Positions 30,727 to 41,200 of a stretch of 64,000 bases of DNA are shown one piece after another. The stretch is from NCBI RefSeq assembly GCF_017051705.1, contig NZ_JAFIDJ010000002.1:578384-642383 (forward strand). The letters are read 5' to 3'. This DNA comes from Algoriphagus lutimaris. GTDB lineage: Bacteria; Bacteroidota; Bacteroidia; Cytophagales; Cyclobacteriaceae. The translations under genes and the position numbers were made by a program. Numbering within the stretch: the stretch's first letter is position 1; each line of letters begins with the position of its first letter. The notes beneath the pieces were generated by a model. It was given only the letters and a program-made list of their open reading frames with translations. It was not told where the DNA came from and made no database searches.

Positions 30727-31866
30727 ATGAAAGCAAAAACCATCAACGGAAAAACACCTACTGAAATACAAAAGGAATTAGATGAATGCATGAGCGAAGG
30801 TTTCATTCCAACCCTAGCCACCATCATTCTAACCAACAAGGAGGATGCTGAAGAGCTCCGTTCCATTTTTGGGAAACAGGGTATTGAGATCTTCGGAATC
30901 ACATCTCCGCAGAAATTTTCTGAAGATGGAATTACAGAAGCGGAAATCCTTGTCATGCTACTGGATATTAAACCTGACCATTTTAAAATAATATTGAACG
31001 AATACGAGGGGTCGTCTGCCTACGAAGCGGGGTATAATGCAGGGCTATCTGGAAAAACCGCTTTTGCGAATCCCGGCTTCATCATTTCACCATTGGATTT
31101 CAGAATTTCTTACGATGGGCTCATCCAAGGATTGACGGATGCCGCAGGTCAGGATATTTTGATCGCGGGCGGCGGTAGTGGTGATCCGGCTGACTTTACA
31201 GGAATCCTTTTCACCAATGATGTATCAAGTAAAGGAGGCTTGCTTGCACTCATTCTTGATCAGGACAAGGTTGCGATAAGCGGTCTGGCAGTTTCAGGCT
31301 GGAAGCCAGTAGGTACGATGAAAAAAATCACGAAAAGTGAAGGTTCCTGGGCTTTAACTATTGATCATGAACCTGCGATGCATGTCATTCAAAGATTCTT
31401 AGGGAAAGATATAGTAAGGGCGAATCCAGAAGGAAGTGGATTTATTCCTACAGACCTTGGCTATCCATTACAGTTTGAGAGGGCATCAGGAAATGCTATT
31501 ATGAAGCCTGCGCTGTTTTTTAATCCTACCGAACTATCCGTCATGATTGCAGGTGGTGTAAATGAAGGAGATCAATTCCGATTTTCCCTTCCACCGGATT
31601 TTGATGTGATTGACAAAGTAGTAGAAAGCACCAGGGTCAGTAAAAGAAAGGAGATGCCAGATGCCGATGTGTTGATGGTTTTTTCATGTATAGGAAGATT
31701 AGGGACTTTCGGTCCTTTGATTTCCACTGAGATAGAAGGGCTGGCATCCACTTGGGGTACACCCATGATTGGCTTTTTCTCCTTGGGTGAATTTGGAAAA
31801 TTGGATGAAGGCCGTTGCGAATTTCAGGGAACAACTGTAAGCTGGGTAGCATTGAAAGAGAAGTAA
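30727..31866 (+). CDS. FIST-domain sensory protein 2
   Basis: 379 residues, starting MKAKTINGKTPTEI, parallel to its neighbours. FIST_N and FIST_C are both present, with ITKSEGSWALTIDHEPAMHVIQ, FSCIGRLGTFGP and GFFSLGEFG. It is the most diverged of the three: the usual GG-x-AGDD loop is GGGSGDP and the FVSVNQDR-like strand is changed, so its ligand may differ or be lost. It lies 24 bp after FIST 1 and 23 bp before FIST 3. Cytoplasmic, no extra domain. Confidence 0.82.
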   Translation: MKAKTINGKTPTEIQKELDECMSEGFIPTLATIILTNKEDAEELRSIFGKQGIEIFGITSPQKFSEDGITEAEILVMLLDIKPDHFKIILNEYEGSSAYEAGYNAGLSGKTAFANPGFIISPLDFRISYDGLIQGLTDAAGQDILIAGGGSGDPADFTGILFTNDVSSKGGLLALILDQDKVAISGLAVSGWKPVGTMKKITKSEGSWALTIDHEPAMHVIQRFLGKDIVRANPEGSGFIPTDLGYPLQFERASGNAIMKPALFFNPTELSVMIAGGVNEGDQFRFSLPPDFDVIDKVVESTRVSKRKEMPDADVLMVFSCIGRLGTFGPLISTEIEGLASTWGTPMIGFFSLGEFGKLDEGRCEFQGTTVSWVALKEK

Positions 31867-31889
31867 TCTTATCAAAAAAAATTAAAAAA

Positions 31890-33029
31890 ATGAAAGCGAA
31901 ATCAATCAAAGGAAGATCTTCCGATGAAATTAAAGCAGCACTTACTGAAAGTATGGCTGATAGTTTTAAGCCCACACTGGCATTCGTTTTCCTGTCCGTT
32001 TCACAAGACCGCAAGGCCATTTGTAGCATACTTGACAAAGCAGGCATTGCCATTTTTGGATCTACCACCAATGGCGAGTTTATCGATGAAGAGACCGAAT
32101 CAGGCGCAGTTGCCATCCTTTTATTGGATATGAAAAAAGAATATTTCAAAATCCATTCGGCTGAATTTCATCAAAATAACTATCGGGACACATCCAAATC
32201 CATTGCCTCCAAAGCCAAAAAGGAATTTGGAAAAGTTGCTTTCCTCCTAGCGGTCAGCAATGCGGCAACTGATGGCGAGGAAGTGTTGCTGGGCCTTCAG
32301 GAAATCGCAGGTGAACAAGTCAATGCATTTGGTGGAGCTGCCGGTGATGATTTGGCCTTTAGTAAAACCTGGGTTTTTACAAACGGATGGGAAAGTGATC
32401 AAGGGATGGTTTGTTTAGCCTTAAATGAAGAAAAAGTATCAGTCAGTGGTATTGCTACCTGTGGCTGGAAAGCCATGGGAACGGAAAAAACGGTAACCAA
32501 AAGCGAAGGCAATCATGTGTTCACCATCGATAACGAACCAGCACTCGATATCACTACAAAATATGGGGGCCTTGAAAATATCACGCCCGAAAATAAAGAT
32601 GTATTGTTGGAACTTGCTGCCAATTTTCCTCTGCAATTGCAACGTGAAAAAGGTGACCCTGTCATGCGTCCTGGTCTAGTCGTAGATTGGTCTGACCATT
32701 CATTTTATACAAGTGGGTCTGTTCCACAAGGTTCAAAAATAAGGTTTTCCTTGCCACCCGACTGGGATGTGATGGAAAGGGTCGTGAAGGGAGTTCAAAA
32801 TCTGAAAGACACTGAAATGCCGGAGGCCGATGCCTTGGTGGTATTCAGTTGCGCTGGTAGAATACTTTCCTTTGGTCCTATGATGAATGCTGAGATTGAA
32901 GGGGTGAAGCAGGTTTGGAATGTCCCTATGGCTGGCATGTTTTCCTATGCAGAGTTGGGAAGAATGGCCGGTGGAAATTTGGAAATGCATAACCTAACTA
33001 CCTGTTGTGTGGCATTAAAGGAAAAATAA
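31890..33029 (+). CDS. FIST-domain sensory protein 3
   Basis: 379 residues from the ATG at 31890 (MKAKSIKGRSSDEI); the open frame extends to 31815 inside FIST 2, but the paralogue starts agree with 31890. FIST_N contains FGGAAGDDLAF near residue 150; FIST_C contains VTKSEGNHVFTIDNEPALDI, FSCAGRILSFGP and GMFSYAELG. It is closer to FIST 1 than to FIST 2. Its TAA stop is directly followed by the ATG of the soluble kinase, the tightest possible non-overlapping junction, which supports a functional pair. Confidence 0.85.
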   Translation: MKAKSIKGRSSDEIKAALTESMADSFKPTLAFVFLSVSQDRKAICSILDKAGIAIFGSTTNGEFIDEETESGAVAILLLDMKKEYFKIHSAEFHQNNYRDTSKSIASKAKKEFGKVAFLLAVSNAATDGEEVLLGLQEIAGEQVNAFGGAAGDDLAFSKTWVFTNGWESDQGMVCLALNEEKVSVSGIATCGWKAMGTEKTVTKSEGNHVFTIDNEPALDITTKYGGLENITPENKDVLLELAANFPLQLQREKGDPVMRPGLVVDWSDHSFYTSGSVPQGSKIRFSLPPDWDVMERVVKGVQNLKDTEMPEADALVVFSCAGRILSFGPMMNAEIEGVKQVWNVPMAGMFSYAELGRMAGGNLEMHNLTTCCVALKEK

Positions 33030-34082
33030 ATGAACATCCATCTCCAGCAAATTCTCGATACCCTACTCCAGCTTGATGCCATCTCTGATGAGCAAAAATC
33101 TTCATTATCTAAATCCCTGAAGGAAGCTGATAAAGAGCTGACCATTTTGGAATTCAAACTAGACCGAACTGAAAAAGTAAAACGAACCACCGCAATTCTA
33201 CTAGAGGAAACTATAGAGGAATTGGAACAGAAAAGAAAGGCTATAGAAGAAACCAATTCAGCACTTGAAAAATCATTGGAAGAACTCAAATCTACCCAGT
33301 CCCAATTGATCCAATCGGAAAAGATGGCTTCTCTCGGACAACTTACTGCTGGAATTGCCCATGAGATCCAGAACCCTCTAAATTTTGTGAATAACTTCTC
33401 TGATGTAAATCGGGAATTGATTGCAGAGCTTAAAGAAGAAATTGAAAAAGGTGATTTGGAAGAAGTGAAGTTAATCGCATCCGACATTGAGGCCAACGAG
33501 GAGAAAATCAATCATCACGGCAAACGGGCAGATGCAATAGTAAAAGGAATGCTCGAACACAGTCGAGCCAGCTCAGGCGAAAAAACCCACACCGACTTAA
33601 ATGCGCTGGCCGATGAGTTTGTCCGACTTTCCTACCATGGACTACGGGCAAAAGACAAAAGCTTCAACGCTGATTTCAAACTCGAGCTCGACACGAATTT
33701 ACCTAAAGTAAATGTGGTGGCTTCGGATATCGGACGTGTTTTATTAAACCTTATCAACAATGCATTTTATGCAGTAAACGAGAAAGCAAAGGAGAATTTG
33801 GAGGGGTATAAGCCTGAAGTAATTGTATCCACTAAAAAGACCAAAAATGGGGTAGAAATATCCGTCTCTGATAATGGTTCGGGCATCCCCGACTCCATTA
33901 AAGACAAAATCTTCCAACCATTCTTTACCACTAAGCCCACAGGTTCAGGAACTGGACTTGGATTATCCTTATCTTATGATATTGTGAAAGCGCATGGAGG
34001 GGAGTTGAAAGTAAATACACTTGAAGACGAAGGTTCTAACTTTATCATTCAACTGAACAAAAATGTTAACAATGGGATCTGA
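33030..34082 (+). CDS. Soluble histidine kinase without its own sensor, partner of FIST proteins
   Basis: 350 residues. Residues 1-90 are helical and coiled coil (SSLSKSLKEADKEL, then long E/K-rich helices); there is no globular sensor and no membrane helix. The kinase core has His111 ([10 protein letters not shown]), N-box NLINNAFYAV, G1 DNGSGIP, F-box FQPFFTTKP and G2 GTGLGLSL. It begins the base after the FIST 3 stop. NO-sensing FIST proteins such as NosP act on separate kinases, so the three FIST proteins are candidate detached sensors for this kinase (inference). No response regulator is adjacent. The stop overlaps the next gene by 20 bp. Confidence 0.88.
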   Translation: MNIHLQQILDTLLQLDAISDEQKSSLSKSLKEADKELTILEFKLDRTEKVKRTTAILLEETIEELEQKRKAIEETNSALEKSLEELKSTQSQLIQSEKMASLGQLTAGIAHEIQNPLNFVNNFSDVNRELIAELKEEIEKGDLEEVKLIASDIEANEEKINHHGKRADAIVKGMLEHSRASSGEKTHTDLNALADEFVRLSYHGLRAKDKSFNADFKLELDTNLPKVNVVASDIGRVLLNLINNAFYAVNEKAKENLEGYKPEVIVSTKKTKNGVEISVSDNGSGIPDSIKDKIFQPFFTTKPTGSGTGLGLSLSYDIVKAHGGELKVNTLEDEGSNFIIQLNKNVNNGI

Positions 34083-37000
34083 GAAAGAAAGGCTACTTGA
34101 AAAAAATTACGATCGCATTGCCAATGTGGGCTATTGTTTAATTCCTTATGAGGACTTACGTGACATCATCCATCCTAATGCAGTGGTTTTTGGTACCGCA
34201 AAGGATGAGCATCTTTTCACTTTTGAGCAAATAGATAAGTTATTTAAAGCCCAATATATTCAAATGAGTCAACTAGACTCGAAAATTGAGCGTAACCGGA
34301 TAGCTACTCACCTTTCTTTAGATGGCAACCATGCCATCATCATAGAGCTGGTAAATATGAATATGGCATCAGAGGATGTGACAATTCACCTCGAGCTAAG
34401 AACCAGTTGCTCTATGGAGTATATCGATGGGACATGGGTACTTACCCATTGGCATGCTTCTACTGCAGCAAATACAGAAAATGATCCTTGGCACTTAGAA
34501 GAGTGGCGAAGGGAGCGAGAAACTCTCCAGGATCTTGTGGACCAACAGACAGAAGAATTATTGTTGAAAAACCGAGAACTGGAGATCGAAACAGCCCTTG
34601 AACGTATCCGAGCTCGATCATTGGCCATGCAACATACCGATGAACTTAGCGAGGTGATCACATTAATTTTTAAGATACTTAATGAATTCAATATAGCAGT
34701 AAAGGACGGTGTAGCGCTTATTACTTTCGATGAAGGAAGCAAAGACCTGAATGAATGGATGGCCAACGCTGGTTTTGATTCAGCCATGAATTTCTATTTA
34801 CCTTATTTCGAGCATCCTGTTCTCTCCAACCTATGGGAAGCTAAAAACCTTGGCAAAAACTTTTTAACGCATAGATATTCATCAGAAGAAAGCAGGTCTT
34901 TCCATTCTCACATTTTTGAATATTCCGATTTTAAGCATACTCCTCAGGCGGTAAAAGAATATTGCCTTGCAGCAGAGACCTACGCTACATCCATTGCATT
35001 TCAAAAGAATACAGCCATTTTCATCAATGATTATTCAGGCACATCACTAACCCCGCCTGAAATTGACCTCTTAAAGAAATTTTCTAATGTCTTCGAACAA
35101 ACCTATACTCGCTTTCTAGATATCCAAAAAGCCGAAGCGCAGGCTAGGGAGTCGCAAATTGAAGCATCATTGGAGCGAGTTAGATCGCGAAGTTTGGCGA
35201 TGCATCATTCCTCAGAATTATCCTCTGTAGTTGATACCCTTCTCCAAGAATTTACCAATCTGGAATTCACACTTACTTTCTGCATCATCAACTTGATTGA
35301 TGAGCATGACAAGAGCAATACGGTATGGGCAGCCAATCCGGAAACGGGAAAAGATCCAGAATCCTATTACATGAAGTTTGAAGATTATCCTTTTCATCAT
35401 GCCATGTGGGAAGCATGGAAAGCTCAGAAAAAGAGATTTGTTTATACCATAGAAGGTGAAGAGAAAAAAATATATGATGAATACCTGTATTCAGAGACTG
35501 AATTCAGTCGCTTTCCGAAGCATGTCCAAGAAGCAAATAAAGGCCTTGATCGTTATGTTGCAGGCTTTACATTTTTTAAATATAGCGGACTCCAAACAGT
35601 TAGTGAGGGATATATATCTGAGGAAGATTTGGATATTCTCGAACGCTTCGGTAAAGTTTTCGAGCAAGCTTATACTCGGTTTCTAGACCTAAAAAAAGTA
35701 GAATCTCAGGCTCGAGAAGCACAGATAGAAGCGGCTTTAGAACGCGTTCGTTCGTCCTCTATGGCAATGCACAAAAGTGACGATCTTTTATTAGTAATAA
35801 AGGCAGTTCACGAACAAATCACCGAGCTTGGAATTAAAGTTGACGCCAGTAATTTTCAAACTTATATTGAAAATTCTCGAGATTTTTATTTGTGGGCAAT
35901 CACCAACACGCATTCTTATCAACAAAAACTGAGGATCACTTACATAGATTTTGGTATGACCAAAAAAATGTGGGATGCCTGGGAAAAGGGTGAATCATTT
36001 GTAGAAATACATTCCGATGCCGAAGAAATGCATAGCTGGTGGAATAAAGCATTTGAAGTCTCAGAGCTTAGTCATACACCACAACACCGAAGAGAAATTA
36101 TTCTATCTGCTCCTGGCTGGAATTCAATTGTAGCTAGGAGAAACACAGTTGGTTTACAACTACATCGTTACAATCTAGAAAGCTTCACTGACCAAGAAAA
36201 AGATATTCTAGAAAGACTAGCTACAGTATTCGAACAATCCTACACCCGTTTCCTTGACCTACAAAAAGCAGAAAGACAAGCTAGGGAGGCACAAATTGAA
36301 GCGGCCCTTGAAAGAATCAGATCACGCTCTATGGCCATGCATAAGACCAGTGAATTATCTGAAGTTATCCTAGTACTTTTTAAGCAATTTGAGCATTTAA
36401 ACTTGGTCGTTGATACATGCTACATCGATATCTTTGATGAAGATAACCAGGCATTCAATGTCTGGATTGGAGCTAGTACAGCAATCTATCCAAAGCAAGT
36501 AAAACTTCCTTACTGCGAGCATCCCATTCATCAGCTGAACAAAGAAGCGAGACAAAACGGTATTGAGTTCTTCACTTTTGATGAGGATAAAAGATCAAAG
36601 GAAAAATACTTTGAACACTTTTATCCCAATGCTCAAGGTATAGATGTCCCAAAAAGTCGAATGGAGTATATTGATAAGGGCTTAGGGATTTCTGGCTCTG
36701 CTGCACTGGGGAAGTACTCCGGTATTACGATGTTCAATTATCAAAAAATTATTTATTCCAAGGAAGAAAATGACATCCTCAAGCGAGTTAATATAGTCTT
36801 TCAACAGACCTACACCCGTTTCCTTGACCTTCAAAAAGCTGAAGCTCAAGCTCGGGAAGCGACCAAGCAATCTTCCCTAGATCGGGTTCGGGCTGAAATC
36901 GCCTCAATGCGAACTGCCAAAGACTTGGAGCGGATTACACCGCTAGTTTGGAAAGAATTAAGATCCTTGGGAGTTCCATTCTTCCGCTGTGGGGTGATGC

Positions 37001-38250
37001 TTGTCAATGAAGAAAAACAGAAGCTAGACTTCTACCTATCCAACCCAGAAGGAAAAGCTTTGGCCGCCCTGCATTTGGATTATGACAATTCAGAAATTAC
37101 CCGAAAGGGAGTGGATCATTGGAGGCAACAGGCCACCTACATTGAGCATTGGTCTGAAGAGCAATTCCTAACTTTTACGAAAAGTCTACTGCAGCAAGGG
37201 CAGATTTCGGACTTAAGCACCTATCAGGGTGGAGATAAGCCTCCCACTTCTCTAACTTTACAATTTGTCCCATTTGCACAGGGGATGGTCTATGTGGGCT
37301 CCGAAATTGATCTAAATGAGGAAGAATTGGACTTGGTTGCCGCTTTGGGAAGATCCCTTTCTGTGGCATATGCACGATATGAGGACTTTACCCGTCTGGA
37401 TGTTGCCAAGGCCAAAGCGGAACAAGCGTTAAAGGATCTGAAAGCAGCTCAGGAGCAATTGGTACAGCAGGAGAAACTCGCCAGCTTAGGGCAGCTCACA
37501 GCTGGAATTGCTCATGAAATTAAAAACCCATTGAATTTTGTCAACAACTTTTCTGATTTAAGCTCCGAACTGATTGAGGAGGTATTTGAGGAATTGGAAA
37601 ATATAGAGGATTCAATCTCAAAGGAAGAGATTATTGCAATCCTTGAGGATGTGCAAAGTAACCTAAAAAAGGTACATGAACACGGGACACGAGCAGATGG
37701 CATTGTCAAATCTATGCTACAACACAGCAGGGGCGGTGCAGGTAAAGTGGATAATATTCCGGTTAATGATTTGGTTCAAGAGTTTGTCAAACTATCCTTC
37801 CATGGTATGCGAGCCGGCAAAAACCCGATCAATGTAGACTTGGATTTTCAGCTGGATGAACAGGTTGGAGAGGTCGATTTGGTTATGGAAGATTTTTCGA
37901 GAGTGATTTTGAATATCGCTAACAACGCATTCGATGCCATGCGTGAAAAACTCAAAAATGAAGATCCCAATAGCTATTTACCAAAATTTACCGTCAAGAC
38001 GGAAAGGCATCCAAACGAAATACTGCTCACCTTCAAGGACAATGGACCCGGAATTCCCAAAAAGCTTCAAGACAAAATTCTCCAACCCTTTTTTACCACC
38101 AAAAAAGGTACGGAAGGTACCGGATTGGGACTAAGCATCACCCATGATATCATTAAGGCACATGGCGGTAAATTAAGCGTAGAAAGTGAAATTAATCAAA
38201 GTACTTCTTTCACTATAACAATACCTATAAGTCAATCAGTTGATGGATAA
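34063..38250 (+). CDS. Large soluble histidine kinase: NTF2-like domain plus 5 GAF-like modules
   Basis: 1,395 residues from the ATG at 34063; a second in-frame ATG at 34072 (MGSEKERLL) is equally possible. Residues ~1-140 are NTF2/SnoaL-like (LRDIIHPNAVVFGTAKDE, then SMEYIDGTWVLTHWHAS). Five ~190-residue modules follow, with helices near 176, 368, 557, 747 and 936; the last is the SSLDRVRAEIASMR type shared with module 12 of the 2,576-aa kinase. The core (His1151) belongs to a second subtype with QQEKLASLGQLTAG, AHEIKNPLNF, HEHGTRAD, N-box NIANNAFDAM, G1 DNGPGIP, F-box LQPFFTTKK and G2 GTGLGLSI. The F-box Lys-Lys-Gly differs from the Lys-Pro-Thr of most siblings. Cytoplasmic; no receiver domain. 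Confidence 0.85.
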   Translation: MLTMGSEKERLLEKNYDRIANVGYCLIPYEDLRDIIHPNAVVFGTAKDEHLFTFEQIDKLFKAQYIQMSQLDSKIERNRIATHLSLDGNHAIIIELVNMNMASEDVTIHLELRTSCSMEYIDGTWVLTHWHASTAANTENDPWHLEEWRRERETLQDLVDQQTEELLLKNRELEIETALERIRARSLAMQHTDELSEVITLIFKILNEFNIAVKDGVALITFDEGSKDLNEWMANAGFDSAMNFYLPYFEHPVLSNLWEAKNLGKNFLTHRYSSEESRSFHSHIFEYSDFKHTPQAVKEYCLAAETYATSIAFQKNTAIFINDYSGTSLTPPEIDLLKKFSNVFEQTYTRFLDIQKAEAQARESQIEASLERVRSRSLAMHHSSELSSVVDTLLQEFTNLEFTLTFCIINLIDEHDKSNTVWAANPETGKDPESYYMKFEDYPFHHAMWEAWKAQKKRFVYTIEGEEKKIYDEYLYSETEFSRFPKHVQEANKGLDRYVAGFTFFKYSGLQTVSEGYISEEDLDILERFGKVFEQAYTRFLDLKKVESQAREAQIEAALERVRSSSMAMHKSDDLLLVIKAVHEQITELGIKVDASNFQTYIENSRDFYLWAITNTHSYQQKLRITYIDFGMTKKMWDAWEKGESFVEIHSDAEEMHSWWNKAFEVSELSHTPQHRREIILSAPGWNSIVARRNTVGLQLHRYNLESFTDQEKDILERLATVFEQSYTRFLDLQKAERQAREAQIEAALERIRSRSMAMHKTSELSEVILVLFKQFEHLNLVVDTCYIDIFDEDNQAFNVWIGASTAIYPKQVKLPYCEHPIHQLNKEARQNGIEFFTFDEDKRSKEKYFEHFYPNAQGIDVPKSRMEYIDKGLGISGSAALGKYSGITMFNYQKIIYSKEENDILKRVNIVFQQTYTRFLDLQKAEAQAREATKQSSLDRVRAEIASMRTAKDLERITPLVWKELRSLGVPFFRCGVMLVNEEKQKLDFYLSNPEGKALAALHLDYDNSEITRKGVDHWRQQATYIEHWSEEQFLTFTKSLLQQGQISDLSTYQGGDKPPTSLTLQFVPFAQGMVYVGSEIDLNEEELDLVAALGRSLSVAYARYEDFTRLDVAKAKAEQALKDLKAAQEQLVQQEKLASLGQLTAGIAHEIKNPLNFVNNFSDLSSELIEEVFEELENIEDSISKEEIIAILEDVQSNLKKVHEHGTRADGIVKSMLQHSRGGAGKVDNIPVNDLVQEFVKLSFHGMRAGKNPINVDLDFQLDEQVGEVDLVMEDFSRVILNIANNAFDAMREKLKNEDPNSYLPKFTVKTERHPNEILLTFKDNGPGIPKKLQDKILQPFFTTKKGTEGTGLGLSITHDIIKAHGGKLSVESEINQSTSFTITIPISQSVDG

Positions 38251-41200
38251 AAATAAAAAACGCCAGCTGGAGGAAACCTACCAGAAGTTTATGTATGCCG
38301 GACTATCAGGATCCGAACCTAAAAATCTGGAGGAAATTATCGACCCAAAAATCGTGGGATTTGGCACTGCTCTAGACGAGAAAATCAGGGGTATCTCCGA
38401 GGTCAAAAAACTACTAGAAAACCAAAAAATCCAAAGCGAAGGGCTCACAATCTCCTGGACAAGAAACCCGGTAGATCAATATACTACCGCTGATGAAAAC
38501 ACCGCAATCATTGTAGATGAAGTCAAAGTATCCATCAATTCAGCCGATCAGGGAGTCGAAATAGACATGAGAATATCGAGTGTGCTCGAGTACCGCGAAA
38601 ACACTTGGAAGGTGATTCACTGGCATGGATCAAAACCTGAGGAGGTAGAAAGTGAAAAAGATACCTGGGGAGTAAAAATATACAAGCAACGAGCGGAGGA
38701 ATTGCAAAAGCTGGTGGATGAAAAAACCGCGGATCTACAAGAAAAAAACCGCAAGCTTGAGATTGAAACGGCTTTGGAACGGATACGAGCCAAAACGATG
38801 GCTATGGAAAAGAGCGACGAACTTGCACCGACCGCTTCTCTATTATTTCAACAATTAAAAGACTTAGGTATCAATACTTATAGTAGCGGTTTTACGATCT
38901 GGGACGAAAAACAAGACCAGCTTATTTCTTGGATGTGCAATGCTGATGGTTCGATGAACCCTCCATTCATCATGCCTATTGCTGATAATGAATGGCATGA
39001 ATACCAATTTGAATCATGGAAAAGAGGAGAGCATTTTTTGGTCAAAGACTTATCAGGGGATGAGTTGCAATCCTATTTCAAATATTTGCAATCCTTTCCT
39101 ATGCTTAGCCAAGCATTTCAAAAATCAATAGACGCAGGATATCCTATGCCAAAAAGGCAAATACATCACGTGGCTAATTTTGCATCTGGTAATCTATTAC
39201 TTATCACACTAGAACCTCTGCCTGAAGCGCATGGTTTATTCCGACGTTTTGCGAAGGTGTTCGAACAAACCTATACCAGATTCCTTGACCTTCAAAAAGC
39301 AGAGGAACAGGCAAAAGAAGCTCGTATTGAGGCTGCTCTGGAAAGAGTTAGATCAAGGACCATGGGAATGCAAAGAGCTGAGGAATTGGGAGAGGTGGCC
39401 CTCGTATTGTTTGACGAGTTAAAATCCCTTGTTGATAATCTTTGGACTTGTGGTTTTGTGCTTTGTGAAAAGGATCGCAGAGAGGACGAATGGTGGCTAA
39501 GTTTGGATAATGGATTAATCAAACCGTTTTACATTTCCAATGAAGGAGACTATGCTCATGAAAATCTCTACGAAGGATGGGAAAAGGGTGTGCCTTACCG
39601 AACGGTGACCCTAGAAGGAGAAAAACTAAAGGAGCACTACGACTGGCTCATGAAAATTCCCATTACCAAGCAAATTTTTCAAGATATGGAGGCTTCTGGC
39701 ATTGCACGACCAAAATGGCAACGCTTGCATGCTGCCTATTTCAAGACTGGGTATTTGGTGATGATCACTGAAGTTCCTTGTGAGGAAGAGCAAATATTTA
39801 AGCGTTTTGCTCAGGCATTCGATCTTACCTACACGAGGTTTCTTGATCTTACTAAGGCGGAGGCTCAAGCCAAAGAAGCAAAGTTAGAGCTTAGTCTAGA
39901 ACGGATCCGGGCTCAAGTTACCGCTATGAGACAGTCTGAGGAACTCTTTGACATTGTAGTCACAATGCGAAGGGAATTTATTCTTCTTGGACATGAGGCA
40001 GACTACTTCTGGCATATGAAATGGACTCCAGAAAGCTATGAAATGTCGATGACCTCTGAGGATGGTGAAAGAATAGGCATGATCATTTCAGTTCCAAAGT
40101 TTGTCCACGATGAGATTACACGACTTGCCGCTTGGGAAAAGAGTGACTCCCCCATCATTGCCTTAGATTTGAATGGGCAAAAGGCCTGGGATTACATCGA
40201 TAAGATGAATACTTATGGCAAATATGAACAAGCGGATCCTCATGCTCCTACAAAAGATGATATTATGGCTCTAGGAGGCCTTACTTTTGTCATCGCAAGA
40301 ACTACACATGGAGAGATCGGGTTTAGTCTTCCTGGACAAGTTCCTAATCCACCTTCAGAGTCTATCGAAACTTTGGTTCGCTTTGCAGGAGTATTTGACT
40401 TGGCATACAGACGATTTGAAGACTTACTCAACGCTGAAAAGCAAAACAGGAAAGCAAAAATTGAACTGGCATTGGAGCGTGTCAGAGCGAGGGCTATGGC
40501 CATGCAGGAACCTGAGGAATTGGTAGAGGTGGCAAATGTAATGCGGGAGGAAATGGGCCTTCTAGGAGTAGAGGAATTAGAGACTAGCTCCATTTACATC
40601 AATAAGAATTCTCAGGGAGATGCGGAATGTTGGTATTCTCTAAAAGATATCCGCGAAGGAAAAAAAACCTATGTAGCCGATCATTTCAATCTGAATTACA
40701 AAGATACCTGGGTGGGCCAGCAGATGCTATCTTTTTACCAAAGTGAGCAACCGGATACTTCTATCGTCATGAAAGGAACCAATCGCATAGAATGGATCAA
40801 CTATTGTTCGGAACAGTCTCCTGCGATCCAAGGGTATTATGGAAAAACCATCCCCGAACGCACTTATCATTTGACCAAATTTTCGAATGGTGCAATCGGA
40901 GCCGCTACCCCAGGTGAAATTTCCAGCGAAAGTTGGGACTTATTGCGGAGGGCAGCATTGGTCTTCTCATTAGCCTACTCCAGGTTCAAGGATCTCTCAC
41001 AAGCCAAAGAGGATTTAAAGCGGCTGAAAAAAGCAAAAGCTCGAGCCGAAAAAGCCCTCAAAGAATTAAAATCCACTCAGCAGCAACTTGTTCAACAAGA
41101 GAAATTAGCCTCTCTGGGTCAACTGACTGCTGGAATTGCTCATGAGATAAAAAACCCGTTGAACTTTGTCAATAATTTTTCAGATCTCAGTAGGGAACTG

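Noticed and set aside
31637-33511. Long minus-strand open frames inside the FIST and kinase genes
   Set aside because: They lie antisense to genes with clear domain homology, have no starts with signals and no recognisable domains, so they are shadows.
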